NCBI GenBank assembly: GCA_018064695.1
Contig: JAGHUU010000013.1
Coordinates: 1 to 20,036, forward strand
DNA length: 20,036 bases
Direction of reading: 5' to 3'
Source: Candidatus Blautia equi
GTDB lineage: Bacteria > Bacillota > Clostridia > Lachnospirales > Lachnospiraceae
Below, one piece after another: positions 6,866 to 14,864 of the stretch. Under the pieces are notes generated by a model. The model worked only from the letters and a program-made list of their open reading frames with translations. It searched no databases and was not told the DNA's origin. Made by a program: the position numbers and the translations under genes. Within the stretch, counting starts at the first letter, position 1. Each line of letters starts with the position of its first letter.

Positions 6866-7537
6866 TTATTTTTTTAAGGCGGCTAAAAGATCTGCGGAAA
6901 ACAGCTCTCCCATGGAGAAACCGGAGGAGGTGCTTTCATCCTCGCTGGAAGTGTAATTGTGAATCGGGAGGATAAAATCAGGGTTCATTTCCAGCTTGCT
7001 GATAAGCCTTGCGGTGTTTCTGGCATCGTCCAGACCGTTGTGCACATGACCTTCGGTATCCGTGTCGGTCATATCCAGGGCCTGCTGAAGATTTAAGGAC
7101 CAGGAAAACTGGAAGCGGGTGCTGAAGACCCTCTGGTAATCCACCCAGTGGTCAATATCCATGAATTCCTTAAGTCCGGGAAGATCGATGTTCTTACACT
7201 GGATCTCGTGCATCAGCTGAGCGCGGTCGGAGGAGCTCCAGGCGTAGACTTTTTTGCAGTCGTCGCCGGCCCAGGCAAGAAGCTGTGAGAGGGCATCCCG
7301 GATAAGCGGGGCGTTTGTCAGCATTTTTTCGTGAATACCGGTGAGATCCTGGATAAACCGGTCCACTCTTCCGTAAACAGGGTGGACAAAGATGCTGATC
7401 TCATCTATGAGCTGCCCTTCCTCATCAAGCATGACAGCGCCGATCTGAATGATCTCATGTCTATGAGGGAATTCTTTTCGTCTGTATTCATTTCCGATCC
7501 GGCACATCTCCAGATCGATCACCATACTCTTTTCCAA
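6866..7537 (-). CDS. DEDDh 3'-5' exonuclease (DnaQ/KapD/ERI1-like)
   Basis: The 223-residue protein is a stand-alone DnaQ-fold exonuclease expected to remove nucleotides from 3' ends using two metal ions. Motif ExoI is VIDLEM (Asp8, Glu10). ExoII is represented by Asp104 in WSSSDRAQL, and ExoIII by His166 and Asp171 in HVHNGLDDA, the H-x4-D spacing of the DEDDh class. The substrate, DNA or RNA, cannot be told from sequence; the single-domain architecture and DLEM motif are closer to KapD/ERI1-like proteins than to the polymerase III epsilon subunit. The start used here is TTG at 7537, which leaves a normal first beta strand before the DLE motif; an ATG at 7525 would give a shorter MVIDLEM start. 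It has its own promoter and shares a bidirectional terminator. Confidence 0.88.
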   Translation of the reverse strand: MEKSMVIDLEMCRIGNEYRRKEFPHRHEIIQIGAVMLDEEGQLIDEISIFVHPVYGRVDRFIQDLTGIHEKMLTNAPLIRDALSQLLAWAGDDCKKVYAWSSSDRAQLMHEIQCKNIDLPGLKEFMDIDHWVDYQRVFSTRFQFSWSLNLQQALDMTDTDTEGHVHNGLDDARNTARLISKLEMNPDFILPIHNYTSSEDESTSSGFSMGELFSADLLAALKK

Positions 7538-7583
7538 GATCTGATCACCCGTCTTTCTACTGGGAATTTAAACCAACTTCTAT

Positions 7584-7612
7584 ATATTACCGAAACTGAA
7601 GAAATAATTCAA
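7584..7612 (-). promoter_or_regulatory. Promoter of the exonuclease gene
   Basis: On the minus strand TTGAAT (7612-7607), a 17-base spacer and TAATAT (7589-7584). It lies back to back with the plus-strand promoter, the two -35 boxes being 26 bases apart. Confidence 0.7.
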
Positions 7613-7638
7613 TATTTAACTTTCGGGTTATCGGGTGT

Positions 7639-7667
7639 TTGACAAGGAGACTTTTTTTCCCTACAAT
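7639..7667 (+). promoter_or_regulatory. Near-consensus promoter of the 266-aa membrane protein
   Basis: A perfect TTGACA at 7639-7644, a 17-base spacer and TACAAT at 7662-7667. Just upstream, CGGGT occurs twice, 8 bases apart (7624-7628 and 7632-7636), between the divergent -35 boxes. That could be an operator but may be chance. Confidence 0.85.
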
Positions 7668-7708
7668 AGAGATGCTTCTGTTATCTGTTTTTTGATGGGA
7701 GGAAATAA

Positions 7709-8509
7709 ATGAAGCTTACGATAAATGATGTGAAAAGATTTGCCTGGATCGCAGCACTGCTGATCCTTATGCTGTTTTCTCTGTTCTTTGTGACAAAGAT
7801 CGCATCCGATCCGGCATATCATGAGGCGCAGATCAAAAATCTTGACCAGAAAAAGGTGCTGGTTATGGAACTCTCAGCGGCTTCCGCAGCTACCTCTGCA
7901 GCTATCACGCTGCTTCCGGATGATACCGGAACTCCTGTGGCAGATAAGCTGGCGGATCTCAGCTCCTATTTTCTTCTGATCACCTGTGCCATTTATCTGG
8001 AAAAATACCTGCTGACACTTTCCGGCTACCTTACCTTCACCTGGTTCCTGCCGGTGGGGTGCGGTATTGTGATATGGGCGCTGCTTAGAAAAAGCAGTCA
8101 GGTGAGAATCCTTGGCATAAAGCTCATCACCTTTGGTCTGACCCTTTACCTTACGGTTCCAATCAGTCTGTTTATATCAGGAAAGATCGAGGACACGTAT
8201 CAGACCTCTATTCAGCAGACCATCGACTCCGCCAGAGACACTGCAAACGAGATCGAGGATGCTTCTGCCAAAGATCCGGAGGGAATCAGCGGCTGGTTCT
8301 CCAAATTTGTGGAGGGCGTAAGCGGCATGGCTTCCAGACTCCAGAATACCATGAACAACTTTATTGAGGCGGTGGCCGTTCTCATCGTAACCTCCTGTGT
8401 GTTCCCATTGCTCACATTCCTATGCTGTATGTGGGTAGTCCGGCTCATATGGGGCGTGGATGTGGGGGATAACGTTCTCTCTGAGATGAAACATCACCTC
8501 CGACGTTAA
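7709..8509 (+). CDS. Uncharacterised multi-pass membrane protein
   Basis: The 266-residue protein has an N-terminal transmembrane helix (about 12-30), an exported segment rich in Ala, Ser and Thr (about 31-80) and hydrophobic segments near 84-103, 107-126, 134-156 and 216-245. A polar loop at about 160-215 carries a helical stretch with heptad-like hydrophobics (TIDSARDTANEIEDA). The loop between the first two helices has no cysteines or known catalytic motif. I do not recognise a characterised family. GGGAGG at 7697-7702, six bases before the ATG, and the near-consensus promoter show it is a real, probably well-expressed gene. Its stop codon lies inside a long perfect inverted repeat. Confidence 0.82.
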   Translation: MKLTINDVKRFAWIAALLILMLFSLFFVTKIASDPAYHEAQIKNLDQKKVLVMELSAASAATSAAITLLPDDTGTPVADKLADLSSYFLLITCAIYLEKYLLTLSGYLTFTWFLPVGCGIVIWALLRKSSQVRILGIKLITFGLTLYLTVPISLFISGKIEDTYQTSIQQTIDSARDTANEIEDASAKDPEGISGWFSKFVEGVSGMASRLQNTMNNFIEAVAVLIVTSCVFPLLTFLCCMWVVRLIWGVDVGDNVLSEMKHHLRR

Positions 8510-8535
8510 AGTTCAGACGATGTCTGAACTTTAAC
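8505..8535. repeat. Perfect 14-bp inverted repeat spanning a stop codon
   Basis: GTTAAAGTTCAGAC at 8505-8518 is the exact reverse complement of GTCTGAACTTTAAC at 8522-8535, with only 3 bases between the arms. The TAA of the upstream gene lies in the left arm. No T-run follows on either strand, so it is not a classical terminator; it may be a protein-binding palindrome or an mRNA-stabilising stem. Confidence 0.8.
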
Positions 8536-8536
8536 A

Positions 8537-8581
8537 AAACGCCCACATTTGAAGTCGCTTTCAGCGAAGCGGGCGTTTCTT
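8537..8581 (+). terminator. Intrinsic terminator with nested stem
   Basis: AAACGCCC at 8537-8544 pairs with GGGCGTTT at 8571-8578, followed by CTTT. Inside the loop TCGCT (8555-8559) pairs with AGCGA (8563-8567). It can end the transcript of the 266-aa membrane protein. Confidence 0.7.
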
Positions 8582-8590
8582 TGGCTGTTC

Positions 8591-8649
8591 AACTGTAATG
8601 GCGTATAGTCAATCAGCAAGTGATTGCCTATACGAATGAACTGTAACGG
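8591..8649. repeat. Palindrome flanked by direct repeats
   Basis: CGTATAG and CAATCA (8602-8615, one base between them) are matched by TGATTG and CTATACG (8621-8634): 13 of 14 positions pair, around a 5-base loop. The palindrome is bracketed by AACTGTAATGG (8591-8601) and AACTGTAACGG (8639-8649), direct repeats differing at one base. Together with the two preceding hairpins this makes 145 bases of nearly continuous secondary structure. Confidence 0.65.
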
Positions 8650-8660
8650 AAACATTGTTT

Positions 8661-8690
8661 TTGCAAATATGAATCCCATTGTGTTATAAT
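8661..8690 (+). promoter_or_regulatory. Promoter of the 355-aa zinc-ribbon protein
   Basis: TTGCAA at 8661-8666, an 18-base spacer and a perfect TATAAT at 8685-8690, about 52 bases before the start codon. Confidence 0.8.
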
Positions 8691-8742
8691 GATTCAATGA
8701 AGTGCCAATTTATTTAACTCAGAAAAGAAAGAGGAATCTCAT

Positions 8743-9810
8743 ATGGCAGATAAAAAACTGGAAGGTTTATGGGACTGCCCTTACTGCGGTGCAAAAGGGA
8801 TCGGCGGTCTGACAAAGCATTGCCCTGCCTGTGGACATCCGCAGGATACGGGAACAAAGTTTTATTTGGGAGAAAAGAAGAAATATCTGGATGAGGAGCT
8901 TGCAGAGCAGTACGGACAGGGTGCCGACTGGACCTGCGCATACTGCGGCAGTCTGAACCGGATCCATTATAAATACTGTACCAACTGCTCCGCACCTAAG
9001 GAAGATTCACAGACTGACTATCATCAGAACGTGGTCAACGAGGAGATCAAGGAACAGAAGAAGATGGCTGAGCGCGCGGAGGCACACGCACCGCAGCAGC
9101 AGCCTAAGAAACGTTCCTTCCTGCCGCTGCTCTTCCTGATCGTGGCTATCGTGGGTCTGGTTGCATTCTTTGGCAGAGCCAAAGGCGCAGATGTAAAGAT
9201 CTTCGATAAGAGCTGGGAGAGAAACATTGATATTGAAGCGCTGAAGACCTTCAAAGAGAGCGACTGGGACGTGCCTAGCGGCGGCCGGGTAACCGGACAG
9301 AAGCGGGAGATCCACCACTATCAGCAGATCCTGGATCACTATGAGGAAGTTCCGCATCAGGTTTCCAAACAGGTCTACGACGGCGAGGATTCCCACACCG
9401 ACTATAAGGACAACGGTGACGGAACCTTCACAGAACACACCTACACAACACCTCGTTACAGAACAGAATGGTATACGGAATACCGCAGCGAGCCTGTATA
9501 TCGAAACGAGCCGGTTTACGCTACAAAGTTCTATTTTGATATTGACCGCTGGGTCACCGACCGAACGGCCACCAGTTCCGGCGAGGGAAAATCAGAGCCA
9601 TACTGGCCGGAGCTGAACCTGGGAGAGAACGAGCGGGAAGGCAGAAACTACGCTTCCTACGCTATTTCTGTGGAAGATGTAAAGAAAAACAAAACCTATC
9701 AGTTCCGCTTATCTGAGGAACAGTGGTCTTCCCTGAAGATCGGAGAAGAACTGGAGATCACCTACAGAGGCAGCGAGATCATCAAGATCAACGGACAGGA
9801 AATAAGATAA
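8743..9810 (+). CDS. Membrane protein with two N-terminal zinc ribbons
   Basis: The 355-residue protein carries two four-Cys zinc-binding units: Cys12, Cys15, Cys27, Cys30 and Cys65, Cys68, Cys79, Cys82 (CPYC, CPAC, CAYC, CTNC). A charged helix-forming linker (about 92-120) leads to one transmembrane helix (about 126-144). The C-terminal 210 residues should lie outside the membrane; they are rich in Tyr, Glu and Arg and contain a short-period stretch (YRTEWYTEYRSEPVYRNEPV, about 239-258) with repeated Tyr. This layout, cytoplasmic zinc ribbons and one helix before an exported domain, recalls the gene at 3525. Function is unknown. AGAGGA at 8730-8735 supports the ATG. It has its own promoter and terminator, so it is monocistronic. 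Confidence 0.85.
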   Translation: MADKKLEGLWDCPYCGAKGIGGLTKHCPACGHPQDTGTKFYLGEKKKYLDEELAEQYGQGADWTCAYCGSLNRIHYKYCTNCSAPKEDSQTDYHQNVVNEEIKEQKKMAERAEAHAPQQQPKKRSFLPLLFLIVAIVGLVAFFGRAKGADVKIFDKSWERNIDIEALKTFKESDWDVPSGGRVTGQKREIHHYQQILDHYEEVPHQVSKQVYDGEDSHTDYKDNGDGTFTEHTYTTPRYRTEWYTEYRSEPVYRNEPVYATKFYFDIDRWVTDRTATSSGEGKSEPYWPELNLGENEREGRNYASYAISVEDVKKNKTYQFRLSEEQWSSLKIGEELEITYRGSEIIKINGQEIR

Positions 9811-9828
9811 GACAGAAAATCAAACCAC

Positions 9829-9866
9829 ATGGGCAGAGGGAACTTCCTTCTGCCCATAAAATTTTT
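9829..9866 (+). terminator. Strong intrinsic terminator
   Basis: ATGGGCAGAGGGA at 9829-9841 pairs with TCCTTCTGCCCAT at 9845-9857 (13 bp, one G-T wobble, 3-base loop), followed by AAAATTTTT. Confidence 0.9.
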
Positions 9867-9883
9867 GTTAAAAAACAGTGAAA

Positions 9884-9915
9884 TTGCGGACAAGGATAGA
9901 TGGATATACTATAAT
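9884..9915 (+). promoter_or_regulatory. Promoter of the exported-protein operon
   Basis: Two overlapping readings are possible: TTGCGG (9884-9889) with TACTAT (9907-9912), or CGGACA (9887-9892) with a perfect TATAAT (9910-9915). Both have 17-base spacers. It lies about 60 bases before the start at 9976. Confidence 0.65.
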
Positions 9916-9975
9916 GTAGTCACTGATTTTATGGTAACAGCTGTATGATTTTTGGGAAAAGTATGAGGTTGAAAT

Positions 9976-11436
9976 ATGAGAATGAAATACGGAGTCTGTG
10001 CAGGACTATTGCTTACCATGCTTTGTACAATGCCGGTTTCTGCCGCTGATGTAAAGATCTGCGGGGAAGATGAGGTGGTGGGAATCTCCAACGGGGAGAC
10101 CACAGAATACTTTGACTATGACGGAAAATATCTGGGAACCATCCCTACCAATATGGATCTTCTGGAGATTGGAAAAGAAAAGAAGAATTCCCTTCAGACT
10201 GCCATCGAAGATCATAAAACAGTCATTTATGAGGTGGGTGATTCTGTGAGACGGGTTGGCGTTCTGCCGGAGTCCGGCGGCGTTGCCTGGGTGACAGAAG
10301 GCTATTACGCATGGGGCAGCGCAGCGGATCAGGAGATCCGCGTATATAACACCGATGGAACCTGCATTTTTACAACGCCGGCACTGATCGATGCGGATCA
10401 GTATTCAGCGGCACGCTCCGCAAAGCTCCGTCATACAGAGCAGGGCGTATATCTTGTTTACACCGATGCAGAGTGGGATGATTTCGGCATGGGATTCACC
10501 GCACTCAGCATTTCAGCTGATGGCGAGAACGTTACAAACCTTTACGAAGGCTATCTGATAGAAGAGTGGGGCGATTATGTTCTTCCTGATACGGACACCA
10601 TTGGAGAGTACCTGTTCTGCGATGGAACGGTTCTGGATTTTGATGGTGACATGATCCTGAATGACGGAATCCTGATCATGGATCCATCTTCCATCTATGA
10701 ATGGAGCGGTACCCCGGGTGCAGTTCTTCAGCAGGGGGCAGACGAGAACGGAAATCCACAGTACTGTCTTTGTGATAAGAACATGACACTGACAAATACT
10801 TACCCTGCAGCCGGTGACCTGGCTCAGAAGGTGCAGGATTATCTGGGAGACGGCTGGCCAAAGGATCTTCGAAGTGACGGCAATTTCCTGGTTGGAGCCC
10901 CTGCACCGGAGCTTAATGGGTATGCCTGTACAGGCTTCACCGCATACGGCGGACCGGACTACTCTATTGTTGTAGAATTTACGGACAACGTGGACGGCTG
11001 GGTTCCATCCGCTGCAACAGACGGAGGTACATGGGTATATGTAAATGGCGAGACCAGATTTTTACCGCTCAGAGGCTCCGAGAAGCTTGTGGCTGTGAAT
11101 GACTATCTGTATCTTGCAAAAGGCGAGTCAGATGATGGATATCCTTATCAGAAAGTACAACGCATGGATAACGGGGAGGAGCTTCTCAGAATATACAGCT
11201 ATTATGCTTCCCTGGAGAAAAGCTGTGTATGCGGATATCTCACCAACGATTATGAAAAAGGTTATAACGTAGTAGATATCGATCCGGAAACCTATGAACT
11301 GACATACAGAAGAATGCCGGGCTGGTCCGTCCCATGGTCTGATGACCTGATGGTGGCAACCAGAAGCATTTACAGAGGAATCGTGGATAAATACGGCAAC
11401 TGGATCGTGAGAATTATAGAAGGAGGAATGGATTAA
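9976..11436 (+). CDS. Uncharacterised secreted protein
   Basis: The 486-residue product has a clear signal peptide with a VSA cleavage site after residue 23 and no lipobox Cys. No anchor is seen at the C-terminus. The mature protein is rich in Gly, Asp, Tyr and Trp with many short beta-strand patterns (for example YFDYDGKYLG, YNTDGTCIF, VYVNGETRFLPL), which suggests a beta-propeller-like or all-beta fold, but no repeat unit is regular enough to be sure. I do not recognise a family. The ribosome binding site is weak (GAGGTT, 9965-9970); a second ATG two codons in is also possible. Its stop codon is one base before the next start codon, and AGGAGG for that gene lies in its last codons, so the two are translationally linked. 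Confidence 0.82.
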   Translation: MRMKYGVCAGLLLTMLCTMPVSAADVKICGEDEVVGISNGETTEYFDYDGKYLGTIPTNMDLLEIGKEKKNSLQTAIEDHKTVIYEVGDSVRRVGVLPESGGVAWVTEGYYAWGSAADQEIRVYNTDGTCIFTTPALIDADQYSAARSAKLRHTEQGVYLVYTDAEWDDFGMGFTALSISADGENVTNLYEGYLIEEWGDYVLPDTDTIGEYLFCDGTVLDFDGDMILNDGILIMDPSSIYEWSGTPGAVLQQGADENGNPQYCLCDKNMTLTNTYPAAGDLAQKVQDYLGDGWPKDLRSDGNFLVGAPAPELNGYACTGFTAYGGPDYSIVVEFTDNVDGWVPSAATDGGTWVYVNGETRFLPLRGSEKLVAVNDYLYLAKGESDDGYPYQKVQRMDNGEELLRIYSYYASLEKSCVCGYLTNDYEKGYNVVDIDPETYELTYRRMPGWSVPWSDDLMVATRSIYRGIVDKYGNWIVRIIEGGMD

Positions 11437-11437
11437 T

Positions 11438-12799
11438 ATGATGAAAAAAAGAGTATTAAAAACTGTTTTGACTGCTATGATAGGAGGAAGCATGCTGCTT
11501 GGCGCCGTGTTTGTTCAGGCGGCCCCATCTTTTACCCTGGATACCTATCCAAGGATCGACGGCTCCCTGGCCTGCGTGCCGCTTGGCGTGGCTTTGACAG
11601 AAAAGCTTACCGGATGCTCTGAAATGGAAGCGGAGGAGGTTATGAGCTACATCACCAACACCAATCCATGCTACCTGCAGCTGGCAAACGGCGATACAGA
11701 TTTTATTCTGGCCTATGAGCCATCTGAGGAAACTAAAGAACAGTTAAAGGGCTATGAACCACAGAACATGGTGCCTATCGGACAGGATGCTCTGGTATTT
11801 CTGGTAAATGAGAACAACCCGGTGGAGTCTCTTTCCCAGCAGCAGATCATCGACATCTTTGCGGGAAGGATCACCAACTGGAAAGAGGTAGGCGGAAACG
11901 ATCAGGAGATCAAAGCCTTCCAGAGACCGGAAAACAGCGGAAGCCAGACTCTTATGAGAAAGCTTCTGGTGGGTGACCTGGATATGGTGGAGGAGCATGT
12001 GGCGAAGATTTCCACCATGGAAGGCATGCTGGACAGCATTATGGAGTATAATAACGAGGCCAACGCCATCGGCTATTCCGTATATTACTATGCGGAGGAG
12101 ATGATGCACAAAGAAGGCATCCGCCTGCTTCAGGTAGATGGGGTAGCACCTTCCGAGGAGAGCATTTATGACGGCTCATATACATTGGTAAATCCTTTCT
12201 ACTGCAGCACCAACTCCCTTTCTTCCGATGGAGCAAAAGAGATCCAGAACTGGCTCACCACAGAGGAAGGACAGGATTTCATAGCAGAGTGCGGTTACGT
12301 AAGAATCAATCAGGAAGCAGCAGATGCTGTTGAAGCAGATGCCATAGCGGAGGAAATTGATGCCCAGGATCTCGCCCAGGAGATCGCCGATAACTTTGAG
12401 GCAGATGATATGGATGACTTTGCAGACCCGGAAGAGTCAGAGGAGGAGGGAGATATCTTCTACTATTCCGGAACTCTGGTTGGAGACAACACCTGGTATG
12501 ATCTGCAGGATGCCATCACATCTGTGACCATTGAGAATTCCATGCTGAACATTGAGGGCGGTGTCAGAATCACAAAAGCCAAAGGCTTCTCCAACAAGAT
12601 GGGAGCCAGAGTGTTCACCCAGGACGGAGGATATCATTTTATTGTGAATCCATCCACTGTGTACATGAGCTACGGTGGAGATGATGACCATCAGATCACC
12701 CAGGAGGAATTCCTTCAGATCGCCCAGTCCTACAACGGTCTTGGCCTTTCCCTCACCATTCAGGATGGTGTGGTGAAGGAAGCCGCTGTGGTATCCTGA
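11438..12799 (+). CDS. PstS-like substrate-binding protein with extra C-terminal domain
   Basis: The 453-residue exported protein has a signal peptide ending near VQA (residue 28). Residues about 30-292 form a periplasmic-binding-protein fold of the PstS/PBP-like type: IDGSLACVPLG near the start, LVFLVNENNPV, FAGRITNWKEVGG (the typical hinge segment) and QRPENSGSQTLM, the phosphate-contacting type of loop. An acidic, Ala-rich linker (about 293-338) connects to a second domain (about 339-453) of unknown type. No lipobox Cys is present, unusual for a Gram-positive binding protein, and no pstC/A/B transport genes follow. It may therefore be a ligand sensor or cell-wall-associated protein rather than part of a transporter. 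Two ATG codons (11438, 11441) are both possible starts. Confidence 0.82.
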   Translation: MMKKRVLKTVLTAMIGGSMLLGAVFVQAAPSFTLDTYPRIDGSLACVPLGVALTEKLTGCSEMEAEEVMSYITNTNPCYLQLANGDTDFILAYEPSEETKEQLKGYEPQNMVPIGQDALVFLVNENNPVESLSQQQIIDIFAGRITNWKEVGGNDQEIKAFQRPENSGSQTLMRKLLVGDLDMVEEHVAKISTMEGMLDSIMEYNNEANAIGYSVYYYAEEMMHKEGIRLLQVDGVAPSEESIYDGSYTLVNPFYCSTNSLSSDGAKEIQNWLTTEEGQDFIAECGYVRINQEAADAVEADAIAEEIDAQDLAQEIADNFEADDMDDFADPEESEEEGDIFYYSGTLVGDNTWYDLQDAITSVTIENSMLNIEGGVRITKAKGFSNKMGARVFTQDGGYHFIVNPSTVYMSYGGDDDHQITQEEFLQIAQSYNGLGLSLTIQDGVVKEAAVVS

Positions 12800-12842
12800 T
12801 CAGGTAAGATAAAAATTTAGTGAAAATACGAGGAGTAAAAGA

Positions 12843-13760
12843 ATGAAAAAAAGAAAACATGTGCTTGCAGCAGTAATTCTTCTGCTGGCAATGCTGACAG
12901 TGAATGTCGCATCTGTTTCCGCAGGCTCTCTGCTTAGCGGTATCGGGTCTCTTATGAACACCTTTTCCGGGGATGAGGAACTGCCGGAGGTCATGACCAT
13001 CTTCATCAGCGGCATCGATACCAGAAGCGATCATATGGAGGAGAAGAGCCTCAGTGATGTAAACATCATCGCAACCTTAAATACCAGGACGAAAGAGCTT
13101 ATGCTCTTAAATACCCCAAGAGACTACTTTGTACCGCTCTCTATCTCAAACGGTGTACCGGATAAGCTTACCCACGCAGGCTCCTACGGAATCGGCGTAT
13201 GTGTGGACACCATGGAGATGCTCTACGATATCAAGATCGATTATTATCTTCGATTCAACTTTGCAGGTTTTGTGAAGATCATCGATACTCTGGGTGGAAT
13301 CACCGTTTATTCTGATTATGAGTTTGATTCCCAGAACGAGCTGGGTTATCACTTTGTAGAGGGTGATAATGAGATGGATGGACAGATGGCCCTGGTATTC
13401 TCCCGCGAGCGCTACGCTTTCAGCGAGGGTGACCGCCAGAGAGGAAAGAACCAGATCCATGTGATCGAGGGCGTCATCAATAAGCTGAAGGATATGAATC
13501 TCCTCACCAGCATCGATCCGCTTCTGGACAGCGCAAAGGGCTGCTATGAGACCACAATGTCCAAAGGACAGATCATTTCCCTGGCTCTGCAGGAGGTATC
13601 TTACCTGAACGATTACACAGTAACTACCTACAGTGTAGACGGAACAGGAGCTACGGAGAAGCCATATTCCATGAATGAGAAGGCATACGTTATGATCCCC
13701 GACCAGAGCACGGTTGAGGAAGCCAAGAGACTGATGAAGGAAGTCAGAGAGGCAGAATAA
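12843..13760 (+). CDS. LytR-CpsA-Psr (LCP) family protein
   Basis: The 305-residue protein matches the LCP family, whose members transfer undecaprenyl-linked polymers such as teichoic acid or capsule to peptidoglycan outside the membrane. An N-terminal hydrophobic segment (about 6-27) serves as anchor or signal peptide. The LCP core spans about 50-215: ISGIDTRS, SDVNIIATLN (Asp72), LLNTPRDYFV with Arg93 and Asp94, FAGFVKIIDTLGGITV, and FSRERYAFSEGDRQRGKNQ, holding the arginines that bind the pyrophosphate lipid. All key blocks are intact. GAGGAG about 8 bases before the ATG supports the start. It is the last gene of the exported-protein operon, 43 bases after the PstS-like gene, and is followed by a strong terminator. 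Confidence 0.93.
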   Translation: MKKRKHVLAAVILLLAMLTVNVASVSAGSLLSGIGSLMNTFSGDEELPEVMTIFISGIDTRSDHMEEKSLSDVNIIATLNTRTKELMLLNTPRDYFVPLSISNGVPDKLTHAGSYGIGVCVDTMEMLYDIKIDYYLRFNFAGFVKIIDTLGGITVYSDYEFDSQNELGYHFVEGDNEMDGQMALVFSRERYAFSEGDRQRGKNQIHVIEGVINKLKDMNLLTSIDPLLDSAKGCYETTMSKGQIISLALQEVSYLNDYTVTTYSVDGTGATEKPYSMNEKAYVMIPDQSTVEEAKRLMKEVREAE

Positions 13761-13764
13761 TATA

Positions 13765-13796
13765 AAAAACGGGACAGCATCTGCTGTCCCGTTTTT
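13765..13796. terminator. Bidirectional intrinsic terminator
   Basis: AAAAACGGGACAGCA at 13765-13779 is perfectly complementary to TGCTGTCCCGTTTTT at 13782-13796. The A and T tracts let it work for the LCP gene on the plus strand and for the converging aldolase-like gene on the minus strand. Confidence 0.93.
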
Positions 13797-13814
13797 ATGT
13801 ACGTTTTCGATAAA

Positions 13815-14792
13815 TCAGTCTACAGAGAGGATATCGCGATAGAAGATCGCATAATCGGTTCTCTTCTCTTTGGTGAACTGGATAGCGCTGCGTGGATGCT
13901 GATCCAGAAGACCGGTGATGAGGTACTGGAGGTCATAGCCCCAGGTAACTCCCTGCTGTTTTAACGGTACCATGTAATCCTGAACAAATTTCAGGGCATC
14001 GTACTCGCGGTATTTAGGATTCTTAAGGAAGCCAAGGAGCAGCTCCATTGCACAGTTGCCGGCACCGCGGCCCATGGAATTGTAGGTGGCATCCAGGTAG
14101 TTTACACCGTCACCGATACACTCGATGGTATTTGCAAAAGCCAGCTGCTGGTTGTTATGTGCGTGGATACCAAGCTCTTTTCCGTATTTTTCGGAGCTCT
14201 CGCGGTAGATATCTACAACTCGGGTCATTTCCTCAGGATAAAGGGCACCGTAGCTGTCTACGATGTAGATAACATCTACGGAACTCTGACCAATCAGATC
14301 CAGAGCCTCTTTGAGATCGGACTCCTGTGCGTGGGAGATCGCCATGATGTTGCAGGTTACCTCGTAACCCTGCTCTTTACAGTACTCGATCATCTCCTGT
14401 GCACCAGGGATCTGGTGGAGGTAGCATGCTACACGGATCATATCTACAGGGCTCTCGGATTTCTTTACGATGTCGGTGCGGAAATCGCAGCGCCCTACAT
14501 CAGCCATGATGGAGATCTTAGGACCGCCAACGTTGTCGCCTACTACGGCACGGATATCATCGTCACTTGCGAATTTCCATGGGCCGTGGTCAGCTACATT
14601 AAACATTTCCTTGGAAGCACGATAACCAAACTCCATATAGTCAACACCTGCACGTTTATTGGTCTCATAGAGAGCCTTTGTAAACTCAGGGGTAAATTCA
14701 AAATTGTTTACCAGACCGCCATCACGAAGGGTAGCGTCCAGTACGCGGATGGATTTTCTGTAACCCATTAACTGTTTTAATTCTTTCTGCAT
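13815..14792 (-). CDS. DRE-TIM metallolyase family aldolase-like protein
   Basis: The 325-residue protein belongs to the HMG-CoA lyase/4-hydroxy-2-oxovalerate aldolase-like TIM-barrel superfamily, which makes or breaks C-C bonds next to a carbonyl with a divalent metal. The hallmark DATLRDGG sits at residues 19-26 (Asp19 metal ligand, Arg23 catalytic). The HAHNN motif at 210-214 supplies two His ligands, and GRGAGN (241-246) is the usual C-terminal barrel loop. It lacks the dimerisation domain of isopropylmalate or homocitrate synthases, and no acetaldehyde dehydrogenase partner is near, so the substrate is unknown. GAAAGG upstream of the ATG fits as ribosome binding site. It has its own promoter overlapping the end of the ATPase gene. 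Confidence 0.88.
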   Translation of the reverse strand: MQKELKQLMGYRKSIRVLDATLRDGGLVNNFEFTPEFTKALYETNKRAGVDYMEFGYRASKEMFNVADHGPWKFASDDDIRAVVGDNVGGPKISIMADVGRCDFRTDIVKKSESPVDMIRVACYLHQIPGAQEMIEYCKEQGYEVTCNIMAISHAQESDLKEALDLIGQSSVDVIYIVDSYGALYPEEMTRVVDIYRESSEKYGKELGIHAHNNQQLAFANTIECIGDGVNYLDATYNSMGRGAGNCAMELLLGFLKNPKYREYDALKFVQDYMVPLKQQGVTWGYDLQYLITGLLDQHPRSAIQFTKEKRTDYAIFYRDILSVD

Positions 14793-14835
14793 GATCGTTT
14801 ATTACCTTTCTGTTTAAAATGTTACAGCGTATATC

Positions 14836-14864
14836 ACTTTAGCACTTTAAATCGTTTATGTCAA
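14836..14864 (-). promoter_or_regulatory. Promoter of the aldolase-like gene
   Basis: On the minus strand a perfect TTGACA (14864-14859), a 17-base spacer and TAAAGT (14841-14836). The -35 box overlaps the stop codon of the ATPase gene (14861-14863). Confidence 0.7.

Noticed and set aside
8505..8535. Perfect palindrome considered as a terminator
   Set aside because: No T-run follows on either strand; it is listed as a repeat instead. The true terminator appears to be 8537-8581.
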